A stretch of DNA of 64,000 nt from Neorhizobium tomejilense. GTDB lineage: Bacteria > Pseudomonadota > Alphaproteobacteria > Rhizobiales > Rhizobiaceae. The stretch covers positions 124,001 to 188,000 of the forward strand of contig PVBG01000001.1 of assembly GCA_002968845.1 (NCBI GenBank), in the 5' to 3' direction. The position numbers and the translations under genes were made by a program. The notes under the pieces are model-generated. The model saw nothing but the letters and a program-made list of their open reading frames with translations. It was not told the origin of the DNA and did not search any database. Shown one piece after another: positions 26,118-35,901 of the stretch. Each line of letters starts with the position of its first letter. The stretch's first letter is position 1.

Positions 26118-27122
26118 GTGATTAAATCGATGTTGCGGGTTCTTCAGGTCTTGGATGGCGCTGGTGCGTCTATTGTTGTCGCGTGGGATGGCGAAGGTGC
26201 TGCCCGGGCGGTGAATGACGTCTCGTCTACCTATGATCTTGCCAGCCAAGCGATTGCCGCCGGCCAGACATTGGCTCAGCGGATCGAAGCGGCTGGTCTC
26301 GGCGATGTCGTCGATCTTGAAAAGGCCACGGGCGAGGGGCGCCTTGGCCTGCCGATCACCCATCCGGACCCGGCACATTTCATCGTCGCCGGCACCGGTT
26401 TGACGCATCTCGGCTCTGCCGATGGTCGCGACAAGATGCACAAGGCGGCACAGGCGGCGGAAAAGCCGACCGATTCGATGCGCATGTTCCTGATGGGCGT
26501 CGAAGGCGGCAAGCCGAAACCCGGCGAGGCCGGCGTGCAGCCGGAATGGTTCTACAAGGGTAACGGCTCGCAGCTTCGCGCCACCGGCAGCGATCTGGTA
26601 TCGCCGGCCTTCGCGCTCGATGGCGGCGAGGAGCCGGAACTGGCGGGCATCTATCTCATCGGTCCGGACGGTACGCCCTTCCGCCTGGGCTTCTGTCTCG
26701 CAAACGAATTTTCCGACCACGTGACCGAGAAGGGCAACTATCTCTGGCTCGCCCATTCCAAGCTCCGCCAGGCCGCCCTCGGCGCGGAGCTTCTGGTCGG
26801 CGACCTGCCGGACCACGTGGAAGGCACGTCACGCGTGCGGCGCGGCGACGAGGTGATCTTCGAAAAGCCGTTCCTTTCGGGCGAGGCGAACATGTCGCAC
26901 ACGATCGCCAACCTCGAACATCATAATTTCAAATACGATATCTTCCGCCAGCCGGGCGATCTGCATGTCCATTTCTTCGGAACGGCGACGCTGTCGTTTT
27001 CCGAGGGGATCAAGACGGAGCCGGGCGACGTTTTCGAGATTTCTGCGGCTCCTTTCAAACTGCCGCTCGTCAACCGGCTGACTGTCGCGGCGGATGCGCC
27101 CGTGACGATCACGAAGCTCTGA
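26118..27122 (+). CDS. FAH-family AraD1/GguC-like protein, likely keto-deoxy sugar acid dehydratase
   Basis: A 334-residue protein whose C-terminal two thirds have the fumarylacetoacetase-family fold: the acidic metal block GGEEPELAGIYLIGPDG, GFCLANEFSDH, and a HFFGTATLSF core near the end. It resembles GguC of Agrobacterium and the AraD1 group; the D-xylose-pathway dehydratase XylX of Caulobacter is in the same superfamily and removes water from 2-keto-3-deoxy-pentonate. Here the next two genes encode a sugar dehydrogenase and an aldonate dehydratase, so removal of water from, or cleavage of, the resulting keto-deoxy acid is a reasonable inference. It is the first gene of the operon that ends with chvE-gguA-gguB. 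Confidence 0.82.
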   Translation: MIKSMLRVLQVLDGAGASIVVAWDGEGAARAVNDVSSTYDLASQAIAAGQTLAQRIEAAGLGDVVDLEKATGEGRLGLPITHPDPAHFIVAGTGLTHLGSADGRDKMHKAAQAAEKPTDSMRMFLMGVEGGKPKPGEAGVQPEWFYKGNGSQLRATGSDLVSPAFALDGGEEPELAGIYLIGPDGTPFRLGFCLANEFSDHVTEKGNYLWLAHSKLRQAALGAELLVGDLPDHVEGTSRVRRGDEVIFEKPFLSGEANMSHTIANLEHHNFKYDIFRQPGDLHVHFFGTATLSFSEGIKTEPGDVFEISAAPFKLPLVNRLTVAADAPVTITKL

Positions 27123-27129
27123 GGCGGCC

Positions 27130-28056
27130 ATGGCTCCCATCCGCGTCGCCATCGTCGGGCTTGGAAAGATCGCAAGGGATCAGCATCTCGGCGCGATCGA
27201 AGCAACCGACGGCATCGAACTCGTGGCCGTCGCCAGCCGTCACGCCAAGCTCGATCACATCGCCTGTTTCCATGAGATCGGCGATCTGCTCGCTTCGGAC
27301 GTCAAGTTCGACGCTGTTTCTCTCTGTACGCCGCCCGTCGGGCGCTTCGAGCAGGCGAAGGCGGCACTCGATGCCGGCAAGCATGTGATGCTCGAAAAGC
27401 CGCCGGGTGCGACGCTTTCGGAAGTCTACGCGCTGGAGAAGCTCGCCAGGGAAAAAGGCGTCTCGCTGTTTTCAACCTGGCACTCGCGCGCCGCCGCAGC
27501 TGTCGAGCCGGCGCGGGCGCTGCTTGCCAAACGCAGGATCCGCAGCGTTGCGGTGGAGTGGAAGGAAGACGTCCGCCATTGGCATCCCGGTCAGGCCTGG
27601 ATCTGGGAGCCGGGTGGCCTCGGCGTCTTCGATCCCGGCATCAACGCGCTGTCGATCGTCACGCGCATCCTGCCGGAAAGCTTTCACCTCACCCGTTCCG
27701 AACTGACCTTTCCGGCCAACCGGGCGGCCCCGATCGCGGCAAGCCTCTCTTTCGAGACCGATGGCGGAGTTCCGGTCCTGGCCGAGTTCGACTGGCGCCA
27801 GACCGGGCCGCAGACCTGGGATATCCGCGTCGAGACCGACGAGGGCCCGATCGTTCTGACCCATGGCGGCAGCCGCCTTTTCGTCGATGGCAAAAGCGCG
27901 ATCGTCGAGGAAGACAAGGAATACCGCAATCTCTATCGTGATTTCGTGACGCTGGTGGCAGAAAGCCGCAGCGACACCGATTTCTCGCCGCTGGTGCATG
28001 TCGCCGATGCCTTTATGCTGGGCCGGCGCATTCAAACAGACGTATTTGAGGACTGA
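27130..28056 (+). CDS. L-arabinose / D-galactose 1-dehydrogenase (Gfo/Idh/MocA family)
   Basis: A 308-residue NAD(P)-dependent oxidoreductase. It closely resembles the Azospirillum L-arabinose 1-dehydrogenase, sharing [11 protein letters not shown] at the nucleotide site, [14 protein letters not shown] with the conserved EKP lysine, [27 protein letters not shown] with the catalytic-region residues, and [12 protein letters not shown]. Those enzymes oxidise L-arabinose and D-galactose to lactones at C1. It starts seven bases after the AraD1-type gene, and its stop overlaps the dehydratase start (ATGATGA). Confidence 0.9.
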   Translation: MAPIRVAIVGLGKIARDQHLGAIEATDGIELVAVASRHAKLDHIACFHEIGDLLASDVKFDAVSLCTPPVGRFEQAKAALDAGKHVMLEKPPGATLSEVYALEKLAREKGVSLFSTWHSRAAAAVEPARALLAKRRIRSVAVEWKEDVRHWHPGQAWIWEPGGLGVFDPGINALSIVTRILPESFHLTRSELTFPANRAAPIAASLSFETDGGVPVLAEFDWRQTGPQTWDIRVETDEGPIVLTHGGSRLFVDGKSAIVEEDKEYRNLYRDFVTLVAESRSDTDFSPLVHVADAFMLGRRIQTDVFED

Positions 28057-29903
28057 TGATGACCAATTCCGAAAACGTAACCTCGAACGAGATCGCCGAA
28101 ACCGGCCAGCGCCGCCAGGAGGTCCGTAAGCTCCGCTCTCGCGCGTGGTTCGACAACCCGTCGAATGTCGACATGACGGCGCTCTACCTCGAGCGCTACA
28201 TGAATTTCGGTCTCAGCCAGGCCGAACTGCAGTCCGACCGGCCAATCATCGGCATCGCCCAGACGGGTTCCGATCTTTCGCCGTGCAATCGGCATCATCT
28301 GGAACTGGCGCATCGTCTGCGCGAGGGTATCCGCGAGGCGGGCGGCATCGCCATCGAATTCCCGGTCCATCCCATCCAGGAAACGGGCAAGCGTCCGACC
28401 GCCGGCCTTGACCGCAACCTTGCCTATCTCGGCCTCGTGGAAGTGCTCTATGGCTATCCGCTCGATGGCGTCGTGCTGACGATCGGCTGCGACAAGACCA
28501 CGCCGGCCTGTCTGATGGCGGCGGCCACCGTCAACATTCCGGCGATCGCGCTGTCGGTCGGTCCGATGCTGAACGGCTGGTTCCGTGGCGAGCGCACCGG
28601 CTCCGGCACCATCGTCTGGAAGGCTCGCGAGCTGCTGGCCAAGGGCGAGATCGACTATGCAGGCTTCGTGAAGCTCGTCGCCTCCTCGGCGCCGTCCACC
28701 GGTTATTGCAACACGATGGGCACGGCGACGACGATGAATTCGCTTGCCGAAGCGCTCGGCATGCAGCTTCCGGGCTCTGCCGCGATCCCGGCGCCCTATC
28801 GCGACCGGCAGGAAGTCTCCTACCTGACCGGGCTCCGCATCGTCGAGATGGTCAAGGAAGACCTGAAGCCTTCCGAGATCATGACCAAGGAAGCCTTCAT
28901 CAACGCCATCCGCGTCAATTCGGCGATCGGCGGTTCGACCAACGCGCCGATCCATCTGAACGCGCTTGCCCGCCATATCGGCGTCGAGCTCACCGTCGAC
29001 GACTGGCAGACCTACGGCGAGGAAGTGCCGCTGCTCGTCAACCTGCAGCCGGCCGGCGAATATCTCGGCGAGGACTATTATCATGCAGGCGGCGTGCCTG
29101 CAGTCGTCAACCAGTTGATGACCCAGGGCCTCATCCATGAGGACGCCATGACGGTCAACGGCAAGACGATCGGCGAGAACTGCCGTGGCGCGATCATCGA
29201 AGACGAGAAGGTCATCCGCCGCTACGACGAGCCTCTGAAGGCCCATGCGGGCTTCCGGGTGCTGCGCGGCAATCTGTTCTCTTCGGCGATCATGAAGACC
29301 AGCGTCATCTCGCCGGAATTCCGTCAGCGTTATCTCTCCAACCCGAACGATCCGGAGGCCTTCGAAGGCAGGGCGGTCGTGTTCGACGGTCCGGAGGATT
29401 ATCATCACCGGATCGACGACCCGTCGCTCGAAATCGACGCGCACACGGTCCTGTTCATGCGCGGCGCCGGCCCGATCGGGTATCCGGGCGCTGCCGAAGT
29501 CGTCAACATGCGTGCGCCGGACTATCTCCTGAAGCAGGGTATTTCGTCGCTCGCCTGCATCGGCGACGGCCGCCAGTCGGGAACGTCGGGCAGCCCCTCG
29601 ATCCTCAATGCCTCGCCGGAAGCTGCTGCCGGTGGTGGTCTCGCCATCCTGCGGACCGGCGATCGCGTGCGTATCGATGTCGGCCGCGGCACCGCGGACA
29701 TCCTGATTTCCGACGAGGAGATGGCGGAGCGCCGCAAGGCACTCGAAGCGGCGGGGGGCTACCAGTACCCGAAGCATCAGACGCCCTGGCAGGAAATCCA
29801 GCGCAACTACGTCGGACAGCTCGAAACCGGCGCAGTGCTGGAGCCGGCCGTCAAATACCAGCGGATTGCCCAAACCAACGGCATTCCGCGCGACAATCAC
29901 TGA
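28056..29903 (+). CDS. aldonate dehydratase, IlvD/Edd family (xylonate/arabonate type)
   Basis: A 615-residue iron-sulfur dehydratase. It matches the Caulobacter D-xylonate dehydratase XylD closely: [20 protein letters not shown] near the N-terminus, [18 protein letters not shown] with one cluster cysteine, [13 protein letters not shown] with the second, and [18 protein letters not shown] with the third, then [12 protein letters not shown]. The family accepts several C5 and C6 aldonates with matching C2-C3 stereochemistry. The upstream dehydrogenase type favours L-arabonate or D-galactonate, while the sequence favours the XylD branch, so the exact acid is open. It yields a 2-keto-3-deoxy acid. 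Confidence 0.9.
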   Translation: MMTNSENVTSNEIAETGQRRQEVRKLRSRAWFDNPSNVDMTALYLERYMNFGLSQAELQSDRPIIGIAQTGSDLSPCNRHHLELAHRLREGIREAGGIAIEFPVHPIQETGKRPTAGLDRNLAYLGLVEVLYGYPLDGVVLTIGCDKTTPACLMAAATVNIPAIALSVGPMLNGWFRGERTGSGTIVWKARELLAKGEIDYAGFVKLVASSAPSTGYCNTMGTATTMNSLAEALGMQLPGSAAIPAPYRDRQEVSYLTGLRIVEMVKEDLKPSEIMTKEAFINAIRVNSAIGGSTNAPIHLNALARHIGVELTVDDWQTYGEEVPLLVNLQPAGEYLGEDYYHAGGVPAVVNQLMTQGLIHEDAMTVNGKTIGENCRGAIIEDEKVIRRYDEPLKAHAGFRVLRGNLFSSAIMKTSVISPEFRQRYLSNPNDPEAFEGRAVVFDGPEDYHHRIDDPSLEIDAHTVLFMRGAGPIGYPGAAEVVNMRAPDYLLKQGISSLACIGDGRQSGTSGSPSILNASPEAAAGGGLAILRTGDRVRIDVGRGTADILISDEEMAERRKALEAAGGYQYPKHQTPWQEIQRNYVGQLETGAVLEPAVKYQRIAQTNGIPRDNH

Positions 29904-29987
29904 CCGTTTCGGTCCCCAGGGTGGCGGGGACCGCCCTTAGACAAGATTGGCGGCTCGAAGGGAGCCGCTCCAAAGGAGGAGTAATCC

Positions 29988-31052
29988 ATGCGAATGTTCA
30001 AATATCTCGCGACCGCGGCCATGTTGGCCGGTCTGGTCGTCGCGGCTCCGGCCAGCGCACAGGAAAAGGGTCTCGTCGGCGTCGCCATGCCGACCAAGTC
30101 TTCCGCCCGCTGGATCGCGGACGGCGACAACATGGTCAAGGTTCTGAAAGAACGCGGTTACAAGACCGACCTTCAGTACGCTGAAGACGATATCCCGAAC
30201 CAGCTCGCGCAGATCGAAAACATGATCACCAAGGGCGCCAAGGTTCTCGTGATCGCCTCGATCGACGGCACGACGCTTTCCGACGTGCTGCAGCAGGCCG
30301 CCGACCAGAAGATCAAGGTCATCGCCTATGACCGCCTGATCCGCGATACCCCGAACGTCAGCTACTACGCCACCTTCGACAATTTCCAGGTCGGCGTTCA
30401 GCAGGCTACTTCGCTGGTGAAGGGCCTCAAGGCCGACACCGAAAAGGGCCCGTTCAACATCGAACTCTTCGGCGGTTCGCCGGACGACAACAACGCCTTC
30501 TTCTTCTATAACGGCGCGATGAGCGTGCTTCAGCCGCTGATCGACAAGGGCGTGCTGAAGGTCGGCAGCGGCCAGGTCGGCATGGACAAGGTCGCGACGC
30601 TGCGCTGGGACCCGGCAACCGCCCAGTCCCGCATGGACGCAATCCTCTCGTCGACCTATTCCGGCAAGAAGCTGGACGGCGTTCTGTCTCCCTATGACGG
30701 CATCTCCATCGGTATCCTGTCGTCGCTGAAGGGCGTCGGTTACGGTTCCGGCGGTCAGGCGATGCCGATCGTTACCGGCCAGGACGCAGAAGTCCCGTCC
30801 GTCAAGTCGATCATTGCCGGCGAGCAGTCTTCGACGATCTTCAAGGACACGCGCGACCTTGCCAAGGTCACCGTCGACATGGTCGATGCTGCGATGAGCG
30901 GCAAGGAGCCTGTTGTCAACGACACCAAGACCTATGACAACGGCAAGAAGGTCGTTCCGTCATACCTCCTGAAGCCGGTCGTGGTTGACAAGACCAACTG
31001 GAAGCAGGTTCTGGTGGACGGCGGTTACTACAAAGAATCGCAGCTTAAGTAA
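29988..31052 (+). CDS. chvE: multiple sugar-binding periplasmic protein ChvE
   Basis: A 354-residue secreted protein with a 24-residue signal peptide ending ASA. Long stretches agree with Agrobacterium ChvE, such as [56 protein letters not shown] and [20 protein letters not shown]. ChvE binds arabinose, galactose, glucose and other monosaccharides, feeds the GguAB importer and in Agrobacterium also signals to the VirA sensor. Here the neighbouring enzymes point to nutrition. A terminator-like hairpin right after the gene should make it more abundant than GguA. Confidence 0.95.
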   Translation: MRMFKYLATAAMLAGLVVAAPASAQEKGLVGVAMPTKSSARWIADGDNMVKVLKERGYKTDLQYAEDDIPNQLAQIENMITKGAKVLVIASIDGTTLSDVLQQAADQKIKVIAYDRLIRDTPNVSYYATFDNFQVGVQQATSLVKGLKADTEKGPFNIELFGGSPDDNNAFFFYNGAMSVLQPLIDKGVLKVGSGQVGMDKVATLRWDPATAQSRMDAILSSTYSGKKLDGVLSPYDGISIGILSSLKGVGYGSGGQAMPIVTGQDAEVPSVKSIIAGEQSSTIFKDTRDLAKVTVDMVDAAMSGKEPVVNDTKTYDNGKKVVPSYLLKPVVVDKTNWKQVLVDGGYYKESQLK

Positions 31053-31061
31053 GCCTTTTAA

Positions 31062-31098
31062 TCCGCGCGGTGGTATTCTGCCGCGCGGACCTTTTTTT
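31062..31098 (+). terminator. intercistronic terminator/attenuator between chvE and gguA
   Basis: TCCGCGCGG and CCGCGCGGA form a perfect nine-base-pair stem with a ten-base loop, followed by seven T (31092-31098). The gguA ribosome site begins two bases later. A complete-looking terminator within a transporter operon should stop most transcripts after chvE. Confidence 0.85.
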
Positions 31099-31108
31099 CG
31101 GAGTGATC

Positions 31109-32668
31109 ATGCTCGATCCCGTTCAGCTTGCCGAAAAGCCACCCATCCTCGAGATGCGGGCGATTTCGAAGAGCTTTGGCGCCGTAAAGGCGCTTTCCGA
31201 TGTCAGCTTCGCCGTTCAGGAGGGTGAGATTCATGCCCTCGTCGGTGAAAACGGCGCTGGCAAATCGACCCTCATGAAAGTGCTTTCCGGCGTTTATCCG
31301 CACGGTTCCTACGAGGGCTCCATCTTTTTCGGGGGTGAGGAGCGGCATTTCCGCGACATCAACGATTCCGAAAAGCTCGGCATCATTATCATCCATCAGG
31401 AACTGGCACTCATTCCGTTGATGTCGATCGCGGAAAACATCTTCCTGACCAATCCCCCGGCGAGCCGCGGGGTGATCGACCGGAGCGAACGGCACAAGCG
31501 CACCCAGGCATTGCTCGCAAAGGTGGGGCTTACAGAACAGCCGGATACGCTGATCACCAATATCGGCGTCGGAAAGCAGCAGCTGGTCGAAATCGCCAAA
31601 GCGCTGTCCAAGGACGTGCGGCTGCTGATCCTCGACGAGCCGACCGCGTCGCTCAACGAGACCGACAGTGCCGCGCTTTTGGAACTGCTCAAGGAATTCC
31701 GCCGCAACGGCATTACCTCGATCATGATCTCGCACAAGCTCAACGAGATTTCCGAGGTCGCCGACCGTATCACGGTGCTGCGCGACGGCCGCACTGTCGG
31801 CACGCTGGATTGCCATGCCGGTCCAGTCGACGAAGACGAGATCGTGCGACGCATGGTCGACCGCGACCTGGAAAGCCGCTATCCGAAGCGCGAACCAAAG
31901 ATCGGCGACGTTATCTTCGAAGTCGAGAACTGGTCCGCCTATCATCCGATGCACTCGGACCGGCAGGTGGTGAAGAACGTCTCGCTGAAGGTGCGGTCAG
32001 GCGAGGTCGTGGGCATTTCCGGCCTGATGGGCGCCGGGCGCACCGAATTCGCCATGAGCCTGTTCGGCCGGTCCTGGGGGCGCCACGTTACCGGCACCGC
32101 CAAGCTGCACGGCAAGGAACTCGACCTTTCCGACGTCCACAAGGCGATCAAGGCCGGCCTTGCCTACGTGACCGAGGACCGCAAGCAGCTCGGGCTGGTT
32201 CTCTCGGAGGATATCCGCAAGAACGTCTCACTCGCCCATCTCGGCGGCGTTTCTTCCCGCGGCGTCATCGACGACATCGCAGAGATGAAAGTAGCGCAGG
32301 AATTCCGTGGCCGGATGCGCATCCGCAGCCACAACGTCTACCAGGAGACCGGCAAGCTGTCCGGCGGCAATCAGCAGAAAGTGGTATTGTCGAAATGGCT
32401 GTTCACCGGTCCCGACGTGCTCATTCTCGATGAGCCGACGCGCGGGATCGATGTCGGCGCGAAATATGAAATCTACACAATCATCAACGAACTCGCCGAT
32501 GCGGGCAAGGCGGTGATCGTCATCTCGTCGGAAATGCCCGAGCTGATCGGCATCTGCGACCGTATCGTGGTGATGCACGAAGGTGCGTTTGTCGGCGAAG
32601 TGGCCGGCGAGGAAGCCACGCAGGAAAATATCATGCGCGCCATCATGCGGCGCAAAGGGAGAGAATAA
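31109..32668 (+). CDS. gguA: sugar ABC importer ATPase GguA
   Basis: A 519-residue double ATPase of the monosaccharide class. The first cassette has [16 protein letters not shown], signature-region [15 protein letters not shown] and Walker [14 protein letters not shown]; the second has [16 protein letters not shown] in place of a true Walker [16 protein letters not shown] and [12 protein letters not shown]. The ATG at 31109 was chosen because GGAG precedes it by six bases; the frame continues upstream only through the terminator. Its stop overlaps the gguB start (TAATG). Confidence 0.95.
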   Translation: MLDPVQLAEKPPILEMRAISKSFGAVKALSDVSFAVQEGEIHALVGENGAGKSTLMKVLSGVYPHGSYEGSIFFGGEERHFRDINDSEKLGIIIIHQELALIPLMSIAENIFLTNPPASRGVIDRSERHKRTQALLAKVGLTEQPDTLITNIGVGKQQLVEIAKALSKDVRLLILDEPTASLNETDSAALLELLKEFRRNGITSIMISHKLNEISEVADRITVLRDGRTVGTLDCHAGPVDEDEIVRRMVDRDLESRYPKREPKIGDVIFEVENWSAYHPMHSDRQVVKNVSLKVRSGEVVGISGLMGAGRTEFAMSLFGRSWGRHVTGTAKLHGKELDLSDVHKAIKAGLAYVTEDRKQLGLVLSEDIRKNVSLAHLGGVSSRGVIDDIAEMKVAQEFRGRMRIRSHNVYQETGKLSGGNQQKVVLSKWLFTGPDVLILDEPTRGIDVGAKYEIYTIINELADAGKAVIVISSEMPELIGICDRIVVMHEGAFVGEVAGEEATQENIMRAIMRRKGRE

Positions 32669-33858
32669 TGAGTACTCCGCAGGAAACGATATCGGCGCCT
32701 CAGAGCGTGGGCGGTTTTCTGAAGGACAATCTGCGCGATTTCGGCATGCTGATCTCGCTGGTCGTGATCGTCATCTTCTTCCAGATCGCCACGGACGGCG
32801 TGCTCCTGAGGCCGCTCAACGTCACCAACATCGTGTTGCAGAACTCCTATATCGTCATCATGGCACTTGGCATGCTGATGGTGATCGTCACCGGCCATAT
32901 CGACCTGTCGGTCGGTTCGGTCGCGGGCTTCATCGGCGGTTTTGCCGGGTTGCTGATGGTTCAGTGGGGTATCAATTTCGCCGTCGTCATCGTCATCAGC
33001 CTTGCCGTTGGCGGCTTGATCGGGGCGACTCAGGGCTATTTCGTCGCCTATTTCAAGATACCGTCCTTCATCGTCACACTGGCAGGCATGCTGGTCTTCC
33101 GCGGACTGATGATCGCCATCCTCGGGAGCCAGGCAATCGGTCCTTTCCCGCCGATTTTCCAGAAGCTTTCGTCCGGTTACGTCGTCGAGCTGATCTCGTC
33201 GACCGGCGGCCTCTACATCACCTCGTTCCTACTCGGGCTGGTGCTTGCGGTCATCCTCATCGTGCAGAATTTCGCAAGCCGCAAGCGGCGCGTTTCGCAT
33301 GGCGTCGAGACGGAGCCGTTCGGCTTCTTCGTGGCCAAGAACCTGCTGATCCTCGCCGGCGTCGGTTACATTGCCTTCCTGATCTCGTCGCATCGCGGCA
33401 TGCCGAACGTGCTGATCATCATGGCGGTGCTGATCGCCGCCTATAGCTTCCTCACCACCCGCACGGTGATCGGCAGGCAGATCTATGCGGTCGGCGGCAA
33501 CGCCCGCGCGGCCGAGCTTTCCGGCATCAAGACGACGCGGCTGGTGTTCCTCACCTTCGTGAACATGGGCGTGCTTGCGGCTCTCGGCGGGCTCGTCGTC
33601 GCCGCACGACTGAACAGCGCTACGCCGAAGGCCGGTACCGGCTTCGAGCTGGACGTCATTGCGGCCTGCTTCATTGGTGGCGCATCCGCCTATGGCGGCG
33701 TCGGCAAGGTGACGGGTGCTGTCATCGGCGCCTTCCTGATGGGCGTGATGAACAACGGCATGTCGATCCTCGGCATCGGCATCGACTACCAGCAGGTGAT
33801 CAAGGGCCTGGTTCTGCTCGGCGCCGTCTGCGTCGACGTCTACAACCAGCGCCGCTGA
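32668..33858 (+). CDS. gguB: sugar ABC importer permease GguB
   Basis: A 396-residue inner-membrane protein of the XylH/GguB type, longer than RbsC because of an inserted polar loop around residues 190-225 (ASRKRRVSHGVETEPFG). The family motif GHIDLSVGSVAGFIGGFAG is near residue 75, and VIGRQIYAVGGNARAAELSG is the coupling loop. It forms a homodimeric pore that takes sugar from ChvE and is driven by GguA. Confidence 0.95.
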   Translation: MSTPQETISAPQSVGGFLKDNLRDFGMLISLVVIVIFFQIATDGVLLRPLNVTNIVLQNSYIVIMALGMLMVIVTGHIDLSVGSVAGFIGGFAGLLMVQWGINFAVVIVISLAVGGLIGATQGYFVAYFKIPSFIVTLAGMLVFRGLMIAILGSQAIGPFPPIFQKLSSGYVVELISSTGGLYITSFLLGLVLAVILIVQNFASRKRRVSHGVETEPFGFFVAKNLLILAGVGYIAFLISSHRGMPNVLIIMAVLIAAYSFLTTRTVIGRQIYAVGGNARAAELSGIKTTRLVFLTFVNMGVLAALGGLVVAARLNSATPKAGTGFELDVIAACFIGGASAYGGVGKVTGAVIGAFLMGVMNNGMSILGIGIDYQQVIKGLVLLGAVCVDVYNQRR

Positions 33859-33899
33859 GGCCAGACCTTCCTTCAAGGATTGCTAGAACAAAACTCGAA

Positions 33900-33933
33900 A
33901 GCCCGGATGCGTCAGACGCCTCCGGGCTTTTTT
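33900..33933. terminator. bidirectional terminator after gguB
   Basis: AGCCCGGA and TCCGGGCT enclose a loop that itself contains GCGT/ACGC, followed by six T on the plus strand. On the minus strand the stem is followed by TTCGAGTTTTG, so it may also catch transcripts from the convergent exporter genes. Confidence 0.9.
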
Positions 33934-33992
33934 GCGTTGGTCCTTAACCGCGAAGACTCCAGGGGGATGGGTGGAACGCCCTAAAACCGGTT

Positions 33993-35891
33993 TCAGGTCG
34001 CCTGCTCGGTCACGGCCTCTTCGATGACATCCTCCGGGATATCGTCGAAGGACGAGTAGTTGAGGTTGTAGAGCTTCGAATAGAGCTTCTTGTTCTTCAT
34101 CAGCTCGCGGTGATTGCCGCTCTCGATCAGCTCGCCGTTCTGCAGCACGATGATGCGGTCGGCCTCGCGGATGGTCGCAAGGCGATGGGCGATGACGAGC
34201 CCGGTGCGGCCTTCGAGCAGCTTCACGAGCGCCTTCTGGATGAGCATTTCGGTATAGCTGTCGATATTGGCGGTCGCCTCGTCGAGCACCAGGATTTTCG
34301 CGTCCGCCACAAGCGCGCGGGCAAAACTCAGAAGCTGGCGCTGGCCGAGCGAGAGATTGCCGCCGCGCTGGCCAAGGATGCTTTCATAACCCTCCGGCAT
34401 GCGCATGATGAAGTCGTGGGCGCCGACTGCCTTGGCAGCCTCGATCACCTGTTCCCGTGTCGCGTCCTTCTTGTGGTAGCGGATGTTCTCGAACACCGTT
34501 CCTGTGAAGAGGAACGGCTCCTGCAGCACCATGGCGATCTGCCGGCCGAGCGATTCCTGCGTCAGGTCGCGCACGTCGTGACCGCCGACCAGGACCTGGC
34601 CCTGCTGCACGTCATAGAAACGATGGATCAGCGACATGCAGCTCGACTTGCCCGAGCCCGTCGGGCCGACCAGCGCGACCGTCTCACCCGGGTTCACCTT
34701 GAAGCTCACATGTTTCAGGACCGGGTGCTTGGGATTGTAGCCGAAGACCACGTCCTTGAATTCGACCGAGCCGTCCATGTCCGATGTTAGGACCTTGGCG
34801 TTCGGTGCATCCCGGACGTCGACCGGCACGTCCAGCACTTCGGTCAGGCGCTGGCCGGACGCCATGGCGCGCTGCATCACCGAATATTGCAGCGTCAGCG
34901 ACCGGATCGGGTCGAAGAAGCGCTGAATGTAGAACAGGAAGGCGACCATGACGCCGACGTCGAGCGCCTGGTTGAGCACGCGGGCACCGCCGACCACGAC
35001 GACGAGAGCCATCGCAAGGCCGGTCAAAGAGTCGACGATCGGCACCATCACCTGGGCGTATTTCGCCGCGTTCAGATGCGTGTTGAGGTTGGCGCGCGCC
35101 TTGTCGTCATAGAGCATGAAGTTGACGCTCTGGCGGTCCATGCTCTGGACGGCGCGCACGCCGTGGATGGCTTCGGCAAGCGCGCCGTTGGCGATCGAAT
35201 TGGTTTCATGCGCCGCCATGAACGATTTTCTCGCACGCGGCAGCCAGAAGAGGCGCACGACGAAGAGTACGGGCAGCGCGCAGAGGGTCAGGAGGCCGAG
35301 CTTGAAATCGAGCGTCAGCATCACGAAGACAATGCCGAACAGCAGAGTGATATCGCCGACCGAGAGAACCGAGGTTTCGAGGAATTCCTGCATGGAATTG
35401 ACGTCGCCCTGCAGGCGCGACATCAGGCGGCCAACCTCCGTCTTGTCCATCCAGGAGAGCGAGACGCGCTGCAGATGCGTGAACATCGCCTTGCGGATAT
35501 CGAAGAGCACGTCTTCGGCGACGCCGCCGACCAGCGTTTCCTGGGCATAGCTGGCGCCGAAATTGATGACGATCGCCACGAGAAAGGCAACGATCGACCA
35601 GATCAATATCGACTGGCTGTCTGCGCCGGCCTGCATGCCGTGGTCGATCGCGTAACGGATGATCAGCGGGATCAGGAGCTGCATGGCCGTGAAGGTCAGC
35701 ACCGCTAGCACGGCCCAATAGATCTTGGTGCGGTAGGGCCGCACGAAACTCCAGATGCGCCTGACGATATTACTGTCGAAGACCTTGCCGAAGATTTCCT
35801 CTTCGATGCGGTGAGACCCGACCACCGCGCGCGGCGGGCGCCTGCCGTCGTCGCGAACGTCGGAGCGTTCGGTTTCCAGTTCCTCGGCCAT
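33993..35891 (-). CDS. ABC exporter half-transporter, canonical subunit
   Basis: A 632-residue type IV ABC exporter (MsbA/MdlB-like): a polar N-terminal tail of about 45 residues, six membrane helices between about 50 and 340, then a nucleotide-binding domain. Walker A is GPTGSGKSS, the signature is LSLGQRQLLSFARAL and Walker B is ILVLDEATANID with the catalytic glutamate. It starts at ATG 35891 with GAGGGAGG upstream, ten bases after the partner gene. Because the partner has a defective catalytic motif, the two most likely work as a heterodimer. Substrates of such pairs include drugs, lipids and peptides; none is indicated here. Confidence 0.9.
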   Translation of the reverse strand: MAEELETERSDVRDDGRRPPRAVVGSHRIEEEIFGKVFDSNIVRRIWSFVRPYRTKIYWAVLAVLTFTAMQLLIPLIIRYAIDHGMQAGADSQSILIWSIVAFLVAIVINFGASYAQETLVGGVAEDVLFDIRKAMFTHLQRVSLSWMDKTEVGRLMSRLQGDVNSMQEFLETSVLSVGDITLLFGIVFVMLTLDFKLGLLTLCALPVLFVVRLFWLPRARKSFMAAHETNSIANGALAEAIHGVRAVQSMDRQSVNFMLYDDKARANLNTHLNAAKYAQVMVPIVDSLTGLAMALVVVVGGARVLNQALDVGVMVAFLFYIQRFFDPIRSLTLQYSVMQRAMASGQRLTEVLDVPVDVRDAPNAKVLTSDMDGSVEFKDVVFGYNPKHPVLKHVSFKVNPGETVALVGPTGSGKSSCMSLIHRFYDVQQGQVLVGGHDVRDLTQESLGRQIAMVLQEPFLFTGTVFENIRYHKKDATREQVIEAAKAVGAHDFIMRMPEGYESILGQRGGNLSLGQRQLLSFARALVADAKILVLDEATANIDSYTEMLIQKALVKLLEGRTGLVIAHRLATIREADRIIVLQNGELIESGNHRELMKNKKLYSKLYNLNYSSFDDIPEDVIEEAVTEQAT

Positions 35892-35901
35892 GTATCCTCC
35901 C

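Noticed and set aside
28032-29900. Minus-strand frame of more than 600 codons opposite the aldonate dehydratase
   Set aside because: Antisense shadow of a dehydratase with all three cluster cysteines; no start signal or family match.
29988-31052. ChvE as evidence of a Ti plasmid or virulence region
   Set aside because: No vir, T-DNA or conjugation genes are present; chromosomal chvE-ggu genes are common in Rhizobiaceae and here sit with sugar catabolism.
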